Source: Pedobacter insulae
GTDB lineage: Bacteria; Bacteroidota; Bacteroidia; Sphingobacteriales; Sphingobacteriaceae
Length of the DNA: 64,000 nucleotides
Direction of reading: 5' to 3'
NCBI RefSeq assembly: GCF_900113525.1
Contig: NZ_FOPP01000010.1
Location: 1 to 64,000 of the forward strand
The translations under genes were made by a program, and so were the position numbers. Below the pieces are notes generated by a model. It was not told the origin of the DNA. It worked only from the letters and a program-made list of their open reading frames with translations, and ran no database searches. Below are positions 1 through 14,019 of this stretch, one piece after another (position 1 is the stretch's first letter; each line of letters opens with the position of its first letter).

Positions 1-15
1 GGCGGATAATTTTCC

Positions 16-23
16 TACTTTTG
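16..23 (+). promoter_or_regulatory. rRNA promoter P1, -7 box TACTTTTG
   Basis: Matches the Bacteroidota TAnnTTTG element. Its -33 TTG would lie outside the window. The downstream sequence copies that of P2. Confidence 0.5.
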
Positions 24-148
24 CATCCCGCTTCGGAGGAAGGGAAAAAGGATAAAGATGCAGATTGGGTTATTGAGATAGCGTTTTGGAGGGGAATATC
101 AGGTGGACAGCTACTTAGCTGAAACCTGAAAATAATTCAAAATAAAGT

Positions 149-178
149 TTGCGAAAAAGAAAAAGTTTTCTACCTTTG
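149..178 (+). promoter_or_regulatory. rRNA promoter P2 (TTG-N19-TACCTTTG)
   Basis: TTG at 149-151 and TACCTTTG at 171-178 are separated by 19 nt, the classical Bacteroidota primary sigma spacing. An A-rich spacer and upstream A-rich tract resemble an UP element. Confidence 0.75.
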
Positions 179-309
179 CAACCCGCTACGGAGGTAACGA
201 GAGAAGGAAAAAGAGGGGGGGATTAAGTGAGGGTGATTGACATGGGAGACGGATTGATTATATCAAACAGGGGGCTGAAAAAAAAGTTCTGAAAAAAGTA
301 AAAAAAAGT

Positions 310-339
310 TTGGAATAAATAAAAAGTTTTCTACCTTTG
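310..339 (+). promoter_or_regulatory. rRNA promoter P3 (TTG-N19-TACCTTTG)
   Basis: TTG at 310-312 and TACCTTTG at 332-339 have the same 19-nt spacer as P2 and a long upstream A-tract (281-308). Confidence 0.75.
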
Positions 340-685
340 CAGTCCCAAACGAAACGGGCGCCATTCAACGGATGTTGGGGAAGCGAAAAAAACGAGATTG
401 AAACGACAGAAGACCGAAGGGAATATGTGGACTAAACAAGACCACATTGGAACGGAAAACAGGAAGTCGCCACATATAACAGACCGCCGTGAGGCAAGGT
501 CGAAAAGTTCATTAAAGAGATATCATTACATAAGCGCAGCGGGGCAAACAGTACGGAAACAAAGTACATGTTACCGTTGCAGTTTTTTAAGTCTGTTTCT
601 ATCAGACAACATAATAATAGAATAAGACTATTTAATTTTAATAACACTAGAATACAAAATGGTCAGTGTTCGAACAAAACATTTT

Positions 686-2206
<1,521 letters not shown>

Positions 2207-2394
2207 TGGAGTAGGATAGACTACCCGATGCGCTAAAAATGATAATGATATATATCTCTTAAGGAAAAACCCAGAAGATGAAGCCCAGTTGGTGCATACC
2301 GGCACAGCGGCGAGATTGGAAGATGATTACGATCTGCGAGAAGCGATTTACGAAGGAAACGGACACAGATCGCACTAACAGTCACCATCGAAGC

Positions 2395-2469
2395 AGTCCC
2401 GTAGCTCAGCCTGGTTAGAGCACTACACTGATAATGTAGGGGTCTCCAGTTCAAATCTGGACGGGACTA
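2395..2469 (+). tRNA. tRNA-Ile (GAT)
   Basis: Cloverleaf: acceptor AGTCCCG/CGGGACT, D-stem GCTC, anticodon stem CTACA/TGTAG with loop CTGATAA (anticodon GAT), T-stem TCCAG/CTGGA, discriminator A at 2469. CCA is not encoded. It lies in the 16S-23S spacer, the usual place for tRNA-Ile. Confidence 0.96.
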
Positions 2470-2486
2470 CAAAAACGCTAAGTTTT

Positions 2487-2563
<77 letters not shown>

Positions 2564-2629
2564 CCATCACCGGTGCTGTTATAAAAGCACGGAAATAGTG
2601 TTCCAGCGATGGGATACCGGGATAGAAAA

Positions 2630-2640
2630 GTTCTTTGACA
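2630..2640 (+). promoter_or_regulatory. boxA-like antitermination element in the 16S-23S spacer
   Basis: GTTCTTTGACA is very close to the boxA core that recruits NusB/S10 in rRNA operons. It lies between tRNA-Ala and the 23S, where Bacteroidota operons usually carry it. Confidence 0.6.
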
Positions 2641-2660
2641 TATTGGAAGAAGTTAAAAAA

Positions 2661-2675
2661 GAAGAGCAAACAACA
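2661..2675 (+). other. 5' arm of 23S precursor processing stem
   Basis: This arm pairs with 5656-5670 across the whole 23S: 14 Watson-Crick pairs and one G-U. It is the expected RNase III substrate of the pre-23S transcript. Confidence 0.6.
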
Positions 2676-2767
2676 ATAGAGACGTTGTTAGTTTGGAGTG
2701 CTTTCGGGCATGAAGATTTAACAATTATCAAAAAAGCATTTATATAGGCGCAAAAGGCTATATAGAG

Positions 2768-5645
<2,878 letters not shown>

Positions 5646-5655
5646 AGCAATAGAC

Positions 5656-5670
5656 TGTTGTTTGTTCTTC
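5656..5670 (+). other. 3' arm of 23S precursor processing stem
   Basis: Complement of 2661-2675; see that entry. Confidence 0.6.
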
Positions 5671-5706
5671 CTAACTAACTTCTTTCAATAATATGTCAAT
5701 TGTTGA

Positions 5707-5734
5707 GTACATAGTATTTAGTACATAGTATTTA
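5707..5734 (+). repeat. 14-bp tandem duplication in the 23S-5S spacer
   Basis: GTACATAGTATTTA occurs twice head to tail (5707-5720, 5721-5734). A second short repeat, CTAACTACTAAC, follows at 5746-5757 and 5767-5778. Probably slippage products, with no function seen. Confidence 0.7.
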
Positions 5735-5789
5735 GATAAATTCGTCTAACTACTAACTGCTAAAGGCTAACTACTAACATTAAAAATAT

Positions 5790-5900
<111 letters not shown>

Positions 5901-5910
5901 TCTTAAAGTA

Positions 5911-5940
5911 AGCCTGTAACGAATGTTGCAGGCTTTTCTT
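5911..5940 (+). terminator. rRNA operon terminator
   Basis: A 10-bp stem AGCCTGTAAC/GTTGCAGGCT (one G-U) with a 4-nt GAAT loop is followed by TTTTCTT. It lies directly after the 5S gene. Confidence 0.85.
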
Positions 5941-6055
5941 GTTTATAGAGGTTTTTAACATGTTAAATTTTGTTAAAAACGATGTAACTTTAAGTGCACG
6001 ATTTTTAAAACCGTATTTTTGTAAATTACGTTAATGTTTTTAAGCACAATCTGTT

Positions 6056-7831
6056 ATGAAACTTAAGATATATATATTTATCATATTGCTATTTGCAACA
6101 AGCACCCAGGCTATTGCACAAGAAAAGAATGTAATACTTCCCAAAAATTGGTTTAACCTGGATCTCGCCACAAGTGGATACTTTGGTATCAGTACCGAAA
6201 AGGCTTATAAAGAACTATTAGTTAATAAAACCCCGAAAGAAAAGATCATTGTAGCTGTTATTGATGGTGGAACCGATATTAAACATGAAGATTTAAAAGA
6301 TGTACTTTGGACCAACCCGAAAGAAATCCCTGATAATGGGATAGATGACGATGATAATGGATACATTGACGACATACATGGTTGGAATTTTATTGGGTCC
6401 AAAAAAGGCAATCTGACCTATGATAATTTAGAGCTGGTTAGAATTTTAAAGAAATATAAGCCTAAGTACCAGGCAACTATTATGACTACAGTTTTAGATA
6501 GTACAGAGAGAGCTGAATTTAGGATATATAAACGGGCTGAAGCGGAATTTGGAAGAAGATTTGATGAAGCCAGCCAAGCCTTCCCAATTTATATTGCCAT
6601 CAAAAAGGTTTTAGATACAGTTGCATTTTCAAATAAGAAGAAGATTCCATCATTAGCAGACATAGAAAGATATAAGGCAGATGATGAGTTCGAAGAACAA
6701 ATCATTAAGATCATTAGAAAAGGTTCTAAAGATGAAGGTGGGATCGAAAAATTTTATACCACAATAGAAAAAGGATATAAAGAACTTGATGTAATGTTAC
6801 GTTACAATCTCAACGAAAAATTTGACGAGAGGGCTGAGATGGTTGGCGATGATTACTCCAATTCTGCTCAACGGTATTATGGAAATAATGATGTTGCGGG
6901 CCCTGATCCAGAGCATGGGACACATGTGTCAGGAATTATTGGCGCAAACCGAAATAATGAATTAGGTATTTTGGGCGTCGCAAATAATGTAAGCATTATG
7001 TCCATTAGGGTAGTGCCTCAAGGTGACGAAAGAGATAAAGATGTGGCTAACGGCATCCGCTATGCTGTTGACAATGGCGCTCGTGTTATAAATATGAGTT
7101 TTGGCAAAGGTTTTAAGTGGGATAAGAAAGCCGTTGATGAAGCCGTGAAGTATGCGGAATCTAAAGGCGTGCTGTTAGTTCATGCTGCTGGTAACGACAA
7201 TAGCAATAATGATGAAGTCGAGAATTATCCAAATAAGTATTTCGAAAGTCCTGAAGCTACAGCCTATTGGAAGGCTAATCCAAAAAGGGAAACATTTGGA
7301 TTTACGCCTCCTAAAAGGGTAGAAAATCAGCCAAGTCCATATGGTTATGGCTATGGAGACCGCGGGTTCAAAGTTAAGGTACCAGAAATTGTGATCGACA
7401 CTGCAAAATTCAACTTGCCTCATGCAACCAACTGGATAGAGGTAGGCGCTAGTTCATATAAAGACGACAGTGATTTAAAGGCATCTTTTTCTAACTATGG
7501 AAAGTATAATGTTGATGTTTTTGCGCCTGGATTTATGATTAATTCAACAGTACCTAATTCTAAATATGAAGAAAATGATGGTACCAGTATGGCAGCGCCC
7601 GTGGTATCGGGATTGTCGGCATTGATTTTAAGTTACTATCCTAACTTAAAGCCTGCTGAAGTTAGAGATATTATTATTAAATCTGTATCCAAGGTTGATC
7701 ATAAAGTAAAATATAAAAATGAAAAAGGTGAAACCGTCCGTTCTGCATTTTCAGAGATTTGCGTAAGTGGCGGAATTGTGAATGCCTATAACGCATTATT
7801 ACTAGCTGAAACTTATAACAGAGCAAACTAG
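6056..7831 (+). CDS. Secreted S8 family serine peptidase (subtilase)
   Basis: A 591-residue subtilisin-like endopeptidase predicted to be exported. The Sec signal peptide is residues 1-21 (ends AIAQ). The catalytic triad is D70 in AVIDGGTD, H287 in HGTHVSG and S511 in DGTSMAAP. The roughly 215-residue insert between Asp and His is charged and helical; such inserts occur in Bacteroidota S8 peptidases. There is no C-terminal T9SS sorting domain, so it probably stays periplasmic or is surface-associated. The ATG start gives a good signal peptide. A TATTTTTG -7-like box lies at 6014-6021, without a clear -33 element. It is monocistronic, with a strong terminator after it. The substrate is unknown. 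Confidence 0.92.
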   Translation: MKLKIYIFIILLFATSTQAIAQEKNVILPKNWFNLDLATSGYFGISTEKAYKELLVNKTPKEKIIVAVIDGGTDIKHEDLKDVLWTNPKEIPDNGIDDDDNGYIDDIHGWNFIGSKKGNLTYDNLELVRILKKYKPKYQATIMTTVLDSTERAEFRIYKRAEAEFGRRFDEASQAFPIYIAIKKVLDTVAFSNKKKIPSLADIERYKADDEFEEQIIKIIRKGSKDEGGIEKFYTTIEKGYKELDVMLRYNLNEKFDERAEMVGDDYSNSAQRYYGNNDVAGPDPEHGTHVSGIIGANRNNELGILGVANNVSIMSIRVVPQGDERDKDVANGIRYAVDNGARVINMSFGKGFKWDKKAVDEAVKYAESKGVLLVHAAGNDNSNNDEVENYPNKYFESPEATAYWKANPKRETFGFTPPKRVENQPSPYGYGYGDRGFKVKVPEIVIDTAKFNLPHATNWIEVGASSYKDDSDLKASFSNYGKYNVDVFAPGFMINSTVPNSKYEENDGTSMAAPVVSGLSALILSYYPNLKPAEVRDIIIKSVSKVDHKVKYKNEKGETVRSAFSEICVSGGIVNAYNALLLAETYNRAN

Positions 7832-7850
7832 TTTAATATATTTTAATATT

Positions 7851-7882
7851 AAAATCCCTTAGCGCATGCTAAGGGATTTTTT
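7851..7882 (+). terminator. Rho-independent terminator after the secreted subtilase
   Basis: AAATCCCTTAGC-gcat-GCTAAGGGATTT is a perfect 12-bp stem followed by a T-run. Confidence 0.9.
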
Positions 7883-8060
7883 GTTTCCTGCTTTCCGTAA
7901 CAAATTAGTGGGGATTTTAATCCTGACTGCTATTTTGATAGCATTTTGTTGCTAAATGAGCGTAGCTATTTATTTAATTCTATTTTCTTATTAAGCCATT
8001 GGTGTTTTTGTTAGTCTATTTGTGAGAACCATGTAATTATCAACTATTACTTAAACACAA

Positions 8061-8921
8061 ATGATCAAATTTTATTTACTTACCCTATTAACTTTCCTAA
8101 GTATAACGCTTAAGGCGCAGAAAGTTCCGGATATTCAAAATACGTCCTTAATTGCTCCAGTTAATCTACGAATTGATGGTAAAGCAACTGAATGGGGTGA
8201 AACTTTAGCGGCCGATAACAAAAGAACATCACTCTTATATAGTTTAGCAAACGATGATAAATATCTATATTTCGTAATCAAAGGAATTGGAACTCCGGTT
8301 ATTAACAAGATAATGGCTGGGGGCATAACTTTTAATATAAATACTGAAGGGAAGAAAAAAGAAAAAGAATCTTTCAGCGTAACTTATCCCTTGGTGAAAA
8401 GAGTTCCTCGCGGACAAGGTGGCGGTAGGCAGGGAGGTGGACAAGCAAGAGGTGCTTTTGGCGGAGGTCAGGTTCAGAACAGAACCCCTTTATCAGCTGC
8501 TCAACGTGACTCGGCGAGTTTGGTTCAACACAAAGCACAATTGGCAACCGTTAAAGAGATTAAGGTTTCAGGCTTTAAGCTAATCACTGATTCATTGATT
8601 TCAATTTATAATGAGTACGGTTTAAAGACAGTAGCTTCGTTTGATAACAATGGAGCAATGATTTATGAATTAGCGATTCCATTAAATTTATTATCACTTT
8701 CAATTGATAAACCTAAAGAATTCGCTTACCAACTCAAAGTGAATGGTTTAGTGATGAACGGCTTTAACGGTGGCGGCGGACGTGGTAACCTTGGTAATGG
8801 TGGCGGGCGTGGTGGAGGAGGTGGCTTTGGCGGTGGAGGTAACTTTGGCGGCGGCAACAGCATGCAAGATCTGATGAGTCCAACAGATTTTTGGGGTAAA
8901 TACACCCTCATTAAAAATTAA
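8061..8921 (+). CDS. Exported CBM9-like protein with Gly-rich tail
   Basis: 286 residues with a signal peptide (about 1-19, ending LKAQ). Residues 30-110 (IDGKATEWGE, then DDKYLYFVIKG) resemble the beta-sandwich of carbohydrate-binding module 9, also found in other exported proteins. Two Gly/Arg/Gln-rich low-complexity stretches follow (about 115-140 and 235-270). No catalytic residues are recognised. It lies 32 nt upstream of an outer-membrane beta-barrel gene and is probably co-transcribed with it, so it may be a surface or periplasmic partner of that barrel. The ligand is unknown. The resemblance to CBM9 is by motif only. Confidence 0.6.
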   Translation: MIKFYLLTLLTFLSITLKAQKVPDIQNTSLIAPVNLRIDGKATEWGETLAADNKRTSLLYSLANDDKYLYFVIKGIGTPVINKIMAGGITFNINTEGKKKEKESFSVTYPLVKRVPRGQGGGRQGGGQARGAFGGGQVQNRTPLSAAQRDSASLVQHKAQLATVKEIKVSGFKLITDSLISIYNEYGLKTVASFDNNGAMIYELAIPLNLLSLSIDKPKEFAYQLKVNGLVMNGFNGGGGRGNLGNGGGRGGGGGFGGGGNFGGGNSMQDLMSPTDFWGKYTLIKN

Positions 8922-8953
8922 TCCTGACAACAAACTCTATTATTTAGCCGATC

Positions 8954-11794
8954 ATGATGAATTTTTTTAAATACCCTGCAAAAGGACTTGCCCTTTTTAG
9001 CTTGTTGTTGTGCTATACGACCAGTGTTTACGCACAAACTCCTCAAAATACACCAAAACCCTCCAGCGTTCCCCCACCGGTAGCTTTAAGGGAAATTAGT
9101 GGTATTGTGAAAGATACGGTAGACTTCGGTATTCCGGGTACTACAGTACGTTTATCATCTGAAAAAGATACCTTGGTGACCGTTACAAACGGAGATGGGG
9201 TTTTCGTCTTTAAAAACGTAAAATCGGCTACCTATACGCTTGCTATTTCAAATTTAGGTTTTAAGTCGCTCGTAGCAAAATTCAAGCAGAATGATGCAGT
9301 GGCCAGGATCGTAATGGATCCCATAATTTTGAAAGAGGCTCCGGCAAATACACTAAATGAAGTAGTCATAAATGGTACACCTTCCATAACTTATAAAACG
9401 GACACTGTTGAGTATAGAGCGAGCGATTATATTGTTAGGGAGAATGCAACTGTAGATGAATTGTTGAAGAAAATGGAGGGAATGGAAGTAGGAACTGATG
9501 GATCTCTTGTCCACCAAGGTACGGCTGTAACAAAAGCAAAAATCAATGGTAAAACCTATTTAGGAGGAGATGTGTCGACCGCCATACAAAATTTACCAGC
9601 CGAAATTGTGGATAAAATACAAATGGTTGATGATTACGGGGATCAAGCTGCAAGGACTGGAATTAAAGATGGAGATCCAGAGAAAATATTGAATATTGTA
9701 ACCAGAGCTGATAAGTCTGTGGGTAACACCGCCAATATTAGAGCCGGTGGGGGTAATAATGAAAGATATGAAGGGTCTGTTTTCGCATCGAGACTGAATA
9801 AAAATCAAACTATCGGTGTAAATGCGCGCTTAAATAATACAGTAAATGGAGTCGCAAATAGTGGAGATAATGGCGGCGGCGGTGGTGGTAGAGGTGGCAA
9901 TGGCGGTAGCAACTCTTCAGGTGGGAGTGGTGGAACTACAAACAACGGGAATAGTGCATTTTCTTTTAGAGATCAAATTGGTAAAAAAATTAAAATTAAC
10001 ACCAACTATCGCTACAATTTTGACAATGTAAATACCTTAAATAATAGCCTTACGATTCGCCCCGTTGGTAATCAATCACTGTTTATTTTGAATGACAGTA
10101 AGGGTGACAATAATAAGAAGGGCCATAATTTTAATCTGGAGTTGGAGGCAGATTTGGATAGCAATAATTATATCAAATTTACGCCATCCATCAATTATAC
10201 TTCGTCATTATCGGGTAGCAAGTTTTCTATTTTCCAAACAGGCTCTATTCATCAAGACCAGATTGGTTCAAATACGAGCATAAATGAAACACCAAACCTG
10301 GAAGCAACGTTATTCTATCAACATTTGTTTGCAAAGCCAAGAAGGAATTTTTCCGTTCAGCTGAGCGTAAATTCGGTAAATACACAATCGGAGCAGGATC
10401 GTAATTCAAATGTAGTCGAATATTTAGATGGAACGACAGATGTGGTAAAAAAGCAACTTTTAACACATCGTTTGGTAGAGCGGGATAATTTAAGAAGTAC
10501 TTATCGGGGGAGCGTTACTTACGTTGAACCAATTAACTTGAAATCACAATTCGAAATTAATACACAGGTGAACTACAATGGTTATGATAACAAGACTATT
10601 TCTAGCGATATTAATGCGGGAGGTGCTCCAAAGGTGATAGACTCATTAAGCAACATTTATGACTATTCATTTTTGCAGAGCAGAATTGCCGTTAATTATC
10701 GTTACGGCATTAATACTGGATCTAAAATTAAGTTTTCACTAGGTGCAACTGCAGTTCCCGCCTTATTAAGTGGTACAAAAGTTAGTTTAGGCACAACTAC
10801 AAATAGAAGTAGTTTTAATATTATTCCCATTGCCAGATTTCAGTACTTATGGTCCCGTCAGCATAGCATGCAGATCAATTATTCTGGAAATGCCAATGAA
10901 CCAAGTTTTGATCAGATCCAACCGGTGCGGGACGTTTCAAATCCCCAAAGTCCCGTTGTAGGTAATCCAGATTTAAAAGTAACTTTCAACCATGCTATCA
11001 ATGGTTCTTATAATAATTATATCGCTAATGCGAAATTAAATTACTCGGTAAATATGAATGCAACCTTCGTTAACAATGCGGTGGTAAGGAATTCAGTAGA
11101 GATTATACAAGACGGAATTACCGTTTATGAAACCAGATATTTAAACATGTCTGGTGTTTACCGGGTAGGTGGTAACTACTCCATTAACAAACAGTTAGCA
11201 GATAGAAAATATAATCTTTCCTTTAAGGGGAGTGTGAATCATAATCACAACGTAGCCATGAGTAGAAATATTCAGTATACTTCCTCTGTTTGGAATATGA
11301 ATAATCGTTTTGGGCCTCGTATTAATCCTAATGAATGGATGGAGGTAAATCCAAATGTTGGGTATAGTTTTATTAAGTCTAGCAACACTTTACCAACATC
11401 ACTTGGAAGTTTAACTAAGACGCTTTCTTTGAATATTGACGGTAAATTTATTGCTTGGCAGAGCTGGATTTTAGGGTATAGCGCTAGTAAGAACTTCATC
11501 AGTGGGATTAATGCGAACATAAGTGCGAATCCATTGGTAATTGACAGTTATATGCAAAAGGAAATGTGGAAAAGGAGAGCGACGCTTACGCTCCAGGCTT
11601 TTGATATTCTTAATCAAAATAATTTTGTTAACCGCAACATTTCCGATGATGGAACACAGACTGACACCAAAACGAATGCATTAAGCCGTTATTTCATGGT
11701 TAGGCTAAGTATGCGCCTGCAAAAATGGACAGGAGCTAGGGGTCGTAATAATGCACAACCTATGCGTAGGGGAGATGGTAGTTTTCTGAATTAA
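8954..11794 (+). CDS. Outer membrane beta-barrel protein (OMP_b-brl family, TonB-receptor-like)
   Basis: 946 residues. The signal peptide is about 1-28 (ends VYAQ). An N-terminal carboxypeptidase-regulatory-like Ig domain (about 45-125: GIVKDTVDFGIPGTTVRL, TNGDGVFVFKNV) is followed by a plug-like segment (about 140-260, IVRENATVDELLKKMEGMEV). A long barrel of alternating aromatic/polar strands runs to the C-terminus. A Gly-rich loop lies at about 300-335, echoing the Gly-rich tail of the preceding gene. These OMP_b-brl proteins are outer-membrane receptors or porins, usually without a separate SusD. The last strand is not a classic C-terminal Phe. Two Met codons (8954, 8957) are possible starts. 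A perfect terminator follows. Confidence 0.85.
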   Translation: MMNFFKYPAKGLALFSLLLCYTTSVYAQTPQNTPKPSSVPPPVALREISGIVKDTVDFGIPGTTVRLSSEKDTLVTVTNGDGVFVFKNVKSATYTLAISNLGFKSLVAKFKQNDAVARIVMDPIILKEAPANTLNEVVINGTPSITYKTDTVEYRASDYIVRENATVDELLKKMEGMEVGTDGSLVHQGTAVTKAKINGKTYLGGDVSTAIQNLPAEIVDKIQMVDDYGDQAARTGIKDGDPEKILNIVTRADKSVGNTANIRAGGGNNERYEGSVFASRLNKNQTIGVNARLNNTVNGVANSGDNGGGGGGRGGNGGSNSSGGSGGTTNNGNSAFSFRDQIGKKIKINTNYRYNFDNVNTLNNSLTIRPVGNQSLFILNDSKGDNNKKGHNFNLELEADLDSNNYIKFTPSINYTSSLSGSKFSIFQTGSIHQDQIGSNTSINETPNLEATLFYQHLFAKPRRNFSVQLSVNSVNTQSEQDRNSNVVEYLDGTTDVVKKQLLTHRLVERDNLRSTYRGSVTYVEPINLKSQFEINTQVNYNGYDNKTISSDINAGGAPKVIDSLSNIYDYSFLQSRIAVNYRYGINTGSKIKFSLGATAVPALLSGTKVSLGTTTNRSSFNIIPIARFQYLWSRQHSMQINYSGNANEPSFDQIQPVRDVSNPQSPVVGNPDLKVTFNHAINGSYNNYIANAKLNYSVNMNATFVNNAVVRNSVEIIQDGITVYETRYLNMSGVYRVGGNYSINKQLADRKYNLSFKGSVNHNHNVAMSRNIQYTSSVWNMNNRFGPRINPNEWMEVNPNVGYSFIKSSNTLPTSLGSLTKTLSLNIDGKFIAWQSWILGYSASKNFISGINANISANPLVIDSYMQKEMWKRRATLTLQAFDILNQNNFVNRNISDDGTQTDTKTNALSRYFMVRLSMRLQKWTGARGRNNAQPMRRGDGSFLN

Positions 11795-11853
11795 GAATAT
11801 TTTATTTAATTGTTATAGACTAAGTTATCAGTGCTGAAAATATTAGTCCTTTA

Positions 11854-11886
11854 AAAGTCTTTGGAGGTAATTTCAAAGACTTTTTG
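11854..11886 (+). terminator. Rho-independent terminator after the beta-barrel gene
   Basis: AAAGTCTTTG and CAAAGACTTT form a perfect 10-bp stem with a 10-nt loop, followed by a T-run. Confidence 0.85.
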
Positions 11887-12083
11887 CTTTTTATAAGTTT
11901 TTTAATTTTTATTTGGAACGGTTTTATTCTATATATAGTAAAGTAAAAATTCTTCGCTCTTCAATTATTTTGTAGTTTAAATAGCTATAATTTTAAGATT
12001 GTAATTTAACGCAATATTGTATATTTATGATTAAGTACATTGATCTAAATATGTGCCTTTATAGCTATATTATAAGCTTTTAA

Positions 12084-13871
12084 ATGAAATATTCACACGG
12101 TTGCTATCTGCTTTTTATACTTTTTCTCTTAAGTTTTACGGCTCAATCACAAGACAAAAGGATAGCACCATACATTAAAGCTTGGAAAGTTAGCGATACT
12201 AGTCAGACGAGGTTAGCTGAAGAAACTTATGCCCCTTATAGAAAAGTAAGAGATAGAAAAAATCTTCCTCGAGATCAAAAATTAGTTGCTGAGCTTTATC
12301 AATATTTGAGAAATCATCCAAACGATAGATTACATGTAAGGATAGTAATGTTTGACATACTAATCAAAACATCGCACAAAATTTGGCAAAGCAAAGCTGA
12401 TTTAGAAAACATGAAAAATGCAATAAAAATTGCTTATAAATTAAAGGATGAGCAGTTAAAATCAGAATTATTTGCCATTTATGCATTAGCCAATTATTGG
12501 GATGACAGTAAATTTCTCTTGTACAGTTTTAAAGCTATTTTAATTCAGCAGAAATTGGGTCTTAAACTATTCAATTTTAAACAAAATAGATATTTTCAAT
12601 TAAGTTCTGCGCTTTATAGGGCAGAAAGATATAAAGAAAGCATTTCTTATGGATTGCATTCTTTGCATGAAGATAAAACTAGCAATGAAAAAGATTCTGC
12701 GGATTACATTTTTCAAAATGATATTATTGGCGCAAGCTATCTGAAACTTAAAAAATTAGATAGCGCCGCTTATTATTATCAAAATATACTTAATATGCTT
12801 AGAAAGTATAGGTTTGATGTACAGATCATGAATGATATTTGGGGAGCGATTGCAAAAGGTAGGATTGGGCAAGTTTTATTGCTTAAAGGGGATGAGAAGG
12901 AAGGATTAAAATTAGTTGAAGAATATTTAACCACGGTTAAACAAAACAAAGATTCTATTAATATTGCCATCGGAGAGAATTTAATAGCACAAGTAAAGTA
13001 TAATCAAAAAAAATATACTGAGGCGATTAGCAGGTGGAAGATTAGTGCTCATATTGCCACTAAAATGAAGTTAGATGAAGAAAGGGTCTCGTCATTATAT
13101 GGGATAGCTAAAAGCTTTGCCGAACTTAAACATACTGACAGCACTTTTAAATATTTTAAACTTTACGAACAAATTCGAGATAAGCATCGTGACTGGTTAA
13201 ATTCCTTAGAAACCGAAAGGCTAAAGTTGGAAATGGAGTTAGAGGATTTGCAAAGTAATATAGAGAAAGCAAATCTTAAGGTTGAATTCGAAAAAATGGT
13301 ACGGAACTTTATTTTAGCTTTTATACTTTTTTTAACCATTATAGCGGTTTTATTGATAAAAAATAGGCTCAATAAAGTTAAAAATCAAAAATTACTTCTA
13401 ATTGCCAAGCAACAAGAAACGGAAAAGCACATGTATGAAGCTAGAAAACATGTTGAAGAATTTAGCAAGCACATTTTAGAAAAAGATCGAATTATTTATG
13501 ATTTATCTAAAGCTTTAAAAAATAATAAGATAATTGATTTTGATAAAGAAAACAATTCTTTATTGAAATATATTCTGGTTACCGATCAAGAGCTCGCAAA
13601 ATTTAGGCTTATGATAACAGATGCCTATCCTGGATTTTTTGTAAGATTGGAAGCCATTCTTAAAAACATTACGCCAGCAGAGGAACGTTTAGCGAGCTTA
13701 ATTTGTTTAAAGCTAAAAGATAGTCAAATGGCGAATATGCTGGGGATTAGTAAAGAAAGTGTAGCCAGAAGCAAGCGCCGGTTAAAACAACGGTTACCTA
13801 TTCCGGAAGGCGAAACCTTAGAAAATTACATCTATAAGTTAGCCACATGGTATCCGCAGGATGCCTATTAA
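12084..13871 (+). CDS. TPR sensor-like transmembrane protein with C-terminal HTH
   Basis: 595 residues. A signal peptide or signal anchor is at 1-23. TPR-like helical repeats fill about 100-390, including DSAAYYYQNIL and a DSTFKYFKLYEQ-type repeat. A coiled coil (about 370-410) and a transmembrane helix (about 411-430, FILAFILFLTIIAVLLI) follow, then a second coiled coil. The C-terminal domain (about 525-595) is a LuxR/SpoIIE-like winged helix: TPAEERLASLICLKL, DSQMANMLGISKESVARSKR. Bacteroidota use this architecture for one-component regulators that sense periplasmic signals. Targets are unknown; the neighbouring barrel and MBG/T9SS genes are candidates. Confidence 0.8.
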   Translation: MKYSHGCYLLFILFLLSFTAQSQDKRIAPYIKAWKVSDTSQTRLAEETYAPYRKVRDRKNLPRDQKLVAELYQYLRNHPNDRLHVRIVMFDILIKTSHKIWQSKADLENMKNAIKIAYKLKDEQLKSELFAIYALANYWDDSKFLLYSFKAILIQQKLGLKLFNFKQNRYFQLSSALYRAERYKESISYGLHSLHEDKTSNEKDSADYIFQNDIIGASYLKLKKLDSAAYYYQNILNMLRKYRFDVQIMNDIWGAIAKGRIGQVLLLKGDEKEGLKLVEEYLTTVKQNKDSINIAIGENLIAQVKYNQKKYTEAISRWKISAHIATKMKLDEERVSSLYGIAKSFAELKHTDSTFKYFKLYEQIRDKHRDWLNSLETERLKLEMELEDLQSNIEKANLKVEFEKMVRNFILAFILFLTIIAVLLIKNRLNKVKNQKLLLIAKQQETEKHMYEARKHVEEFSKHILEKDRIIYDLSKALKNNKIIDFDKENNSLLKYILVTDQELAKFRLMITDAYPGFFVRLEAILKNITPAEERLASLICLKLKDSQMANMLGISKESVARSKRRLKQRLPIPEGETLENYIYKLATWYPQDAY

Positions 13872-14019
13872 AGCAGGGCGTACGCTTTAAATTCATCTTG
13901 TTCAAGAATTGCTGTTTAAGCATAGTAAACGCCTGATACACATCTAAAATTGTATTTGTCCGCTTTTTTGTCCGCCTCAATTTACCCTCAAATGGCTAAA
14001 GAGTAGGCAATTTTACCCT

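Larger units (their letters stand above)
1..685 (+). other. rRNA operon promoter and leader region
   Basis: No protein gene is supported here. The stretch carries three copies of a promoter-like block (TTTTCTACCTTTGCA type) at about 10-30, 160-190 and 325-350, each followed by a C-rich/GGAGG leader. The first two leaders are imperfect direct copies (CCCGCT-CGGAGG). A hairpin GTCTG-N7-CAGAC lies at 591-607, before the 16S. A weaker TACCGTTG box is at 572-579. The tandem arrangement is what one expects of a strongly expressed, growth-rate-controlled rRNA operon; that role is inferred from position. Confidence 0.75.

Noticed and set aside
398..625. 75-codon frame in the rRNA leader
   Set aside because: Lies between rRNA promoters and 16S, overlaps a promoter-like box, biased composition; no protein signature.
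5707..5778. Regulatory repeats in the 23S-5S spacer
   Set aside because: Two simple short duplications without dyad symmetry; slippage explains them.
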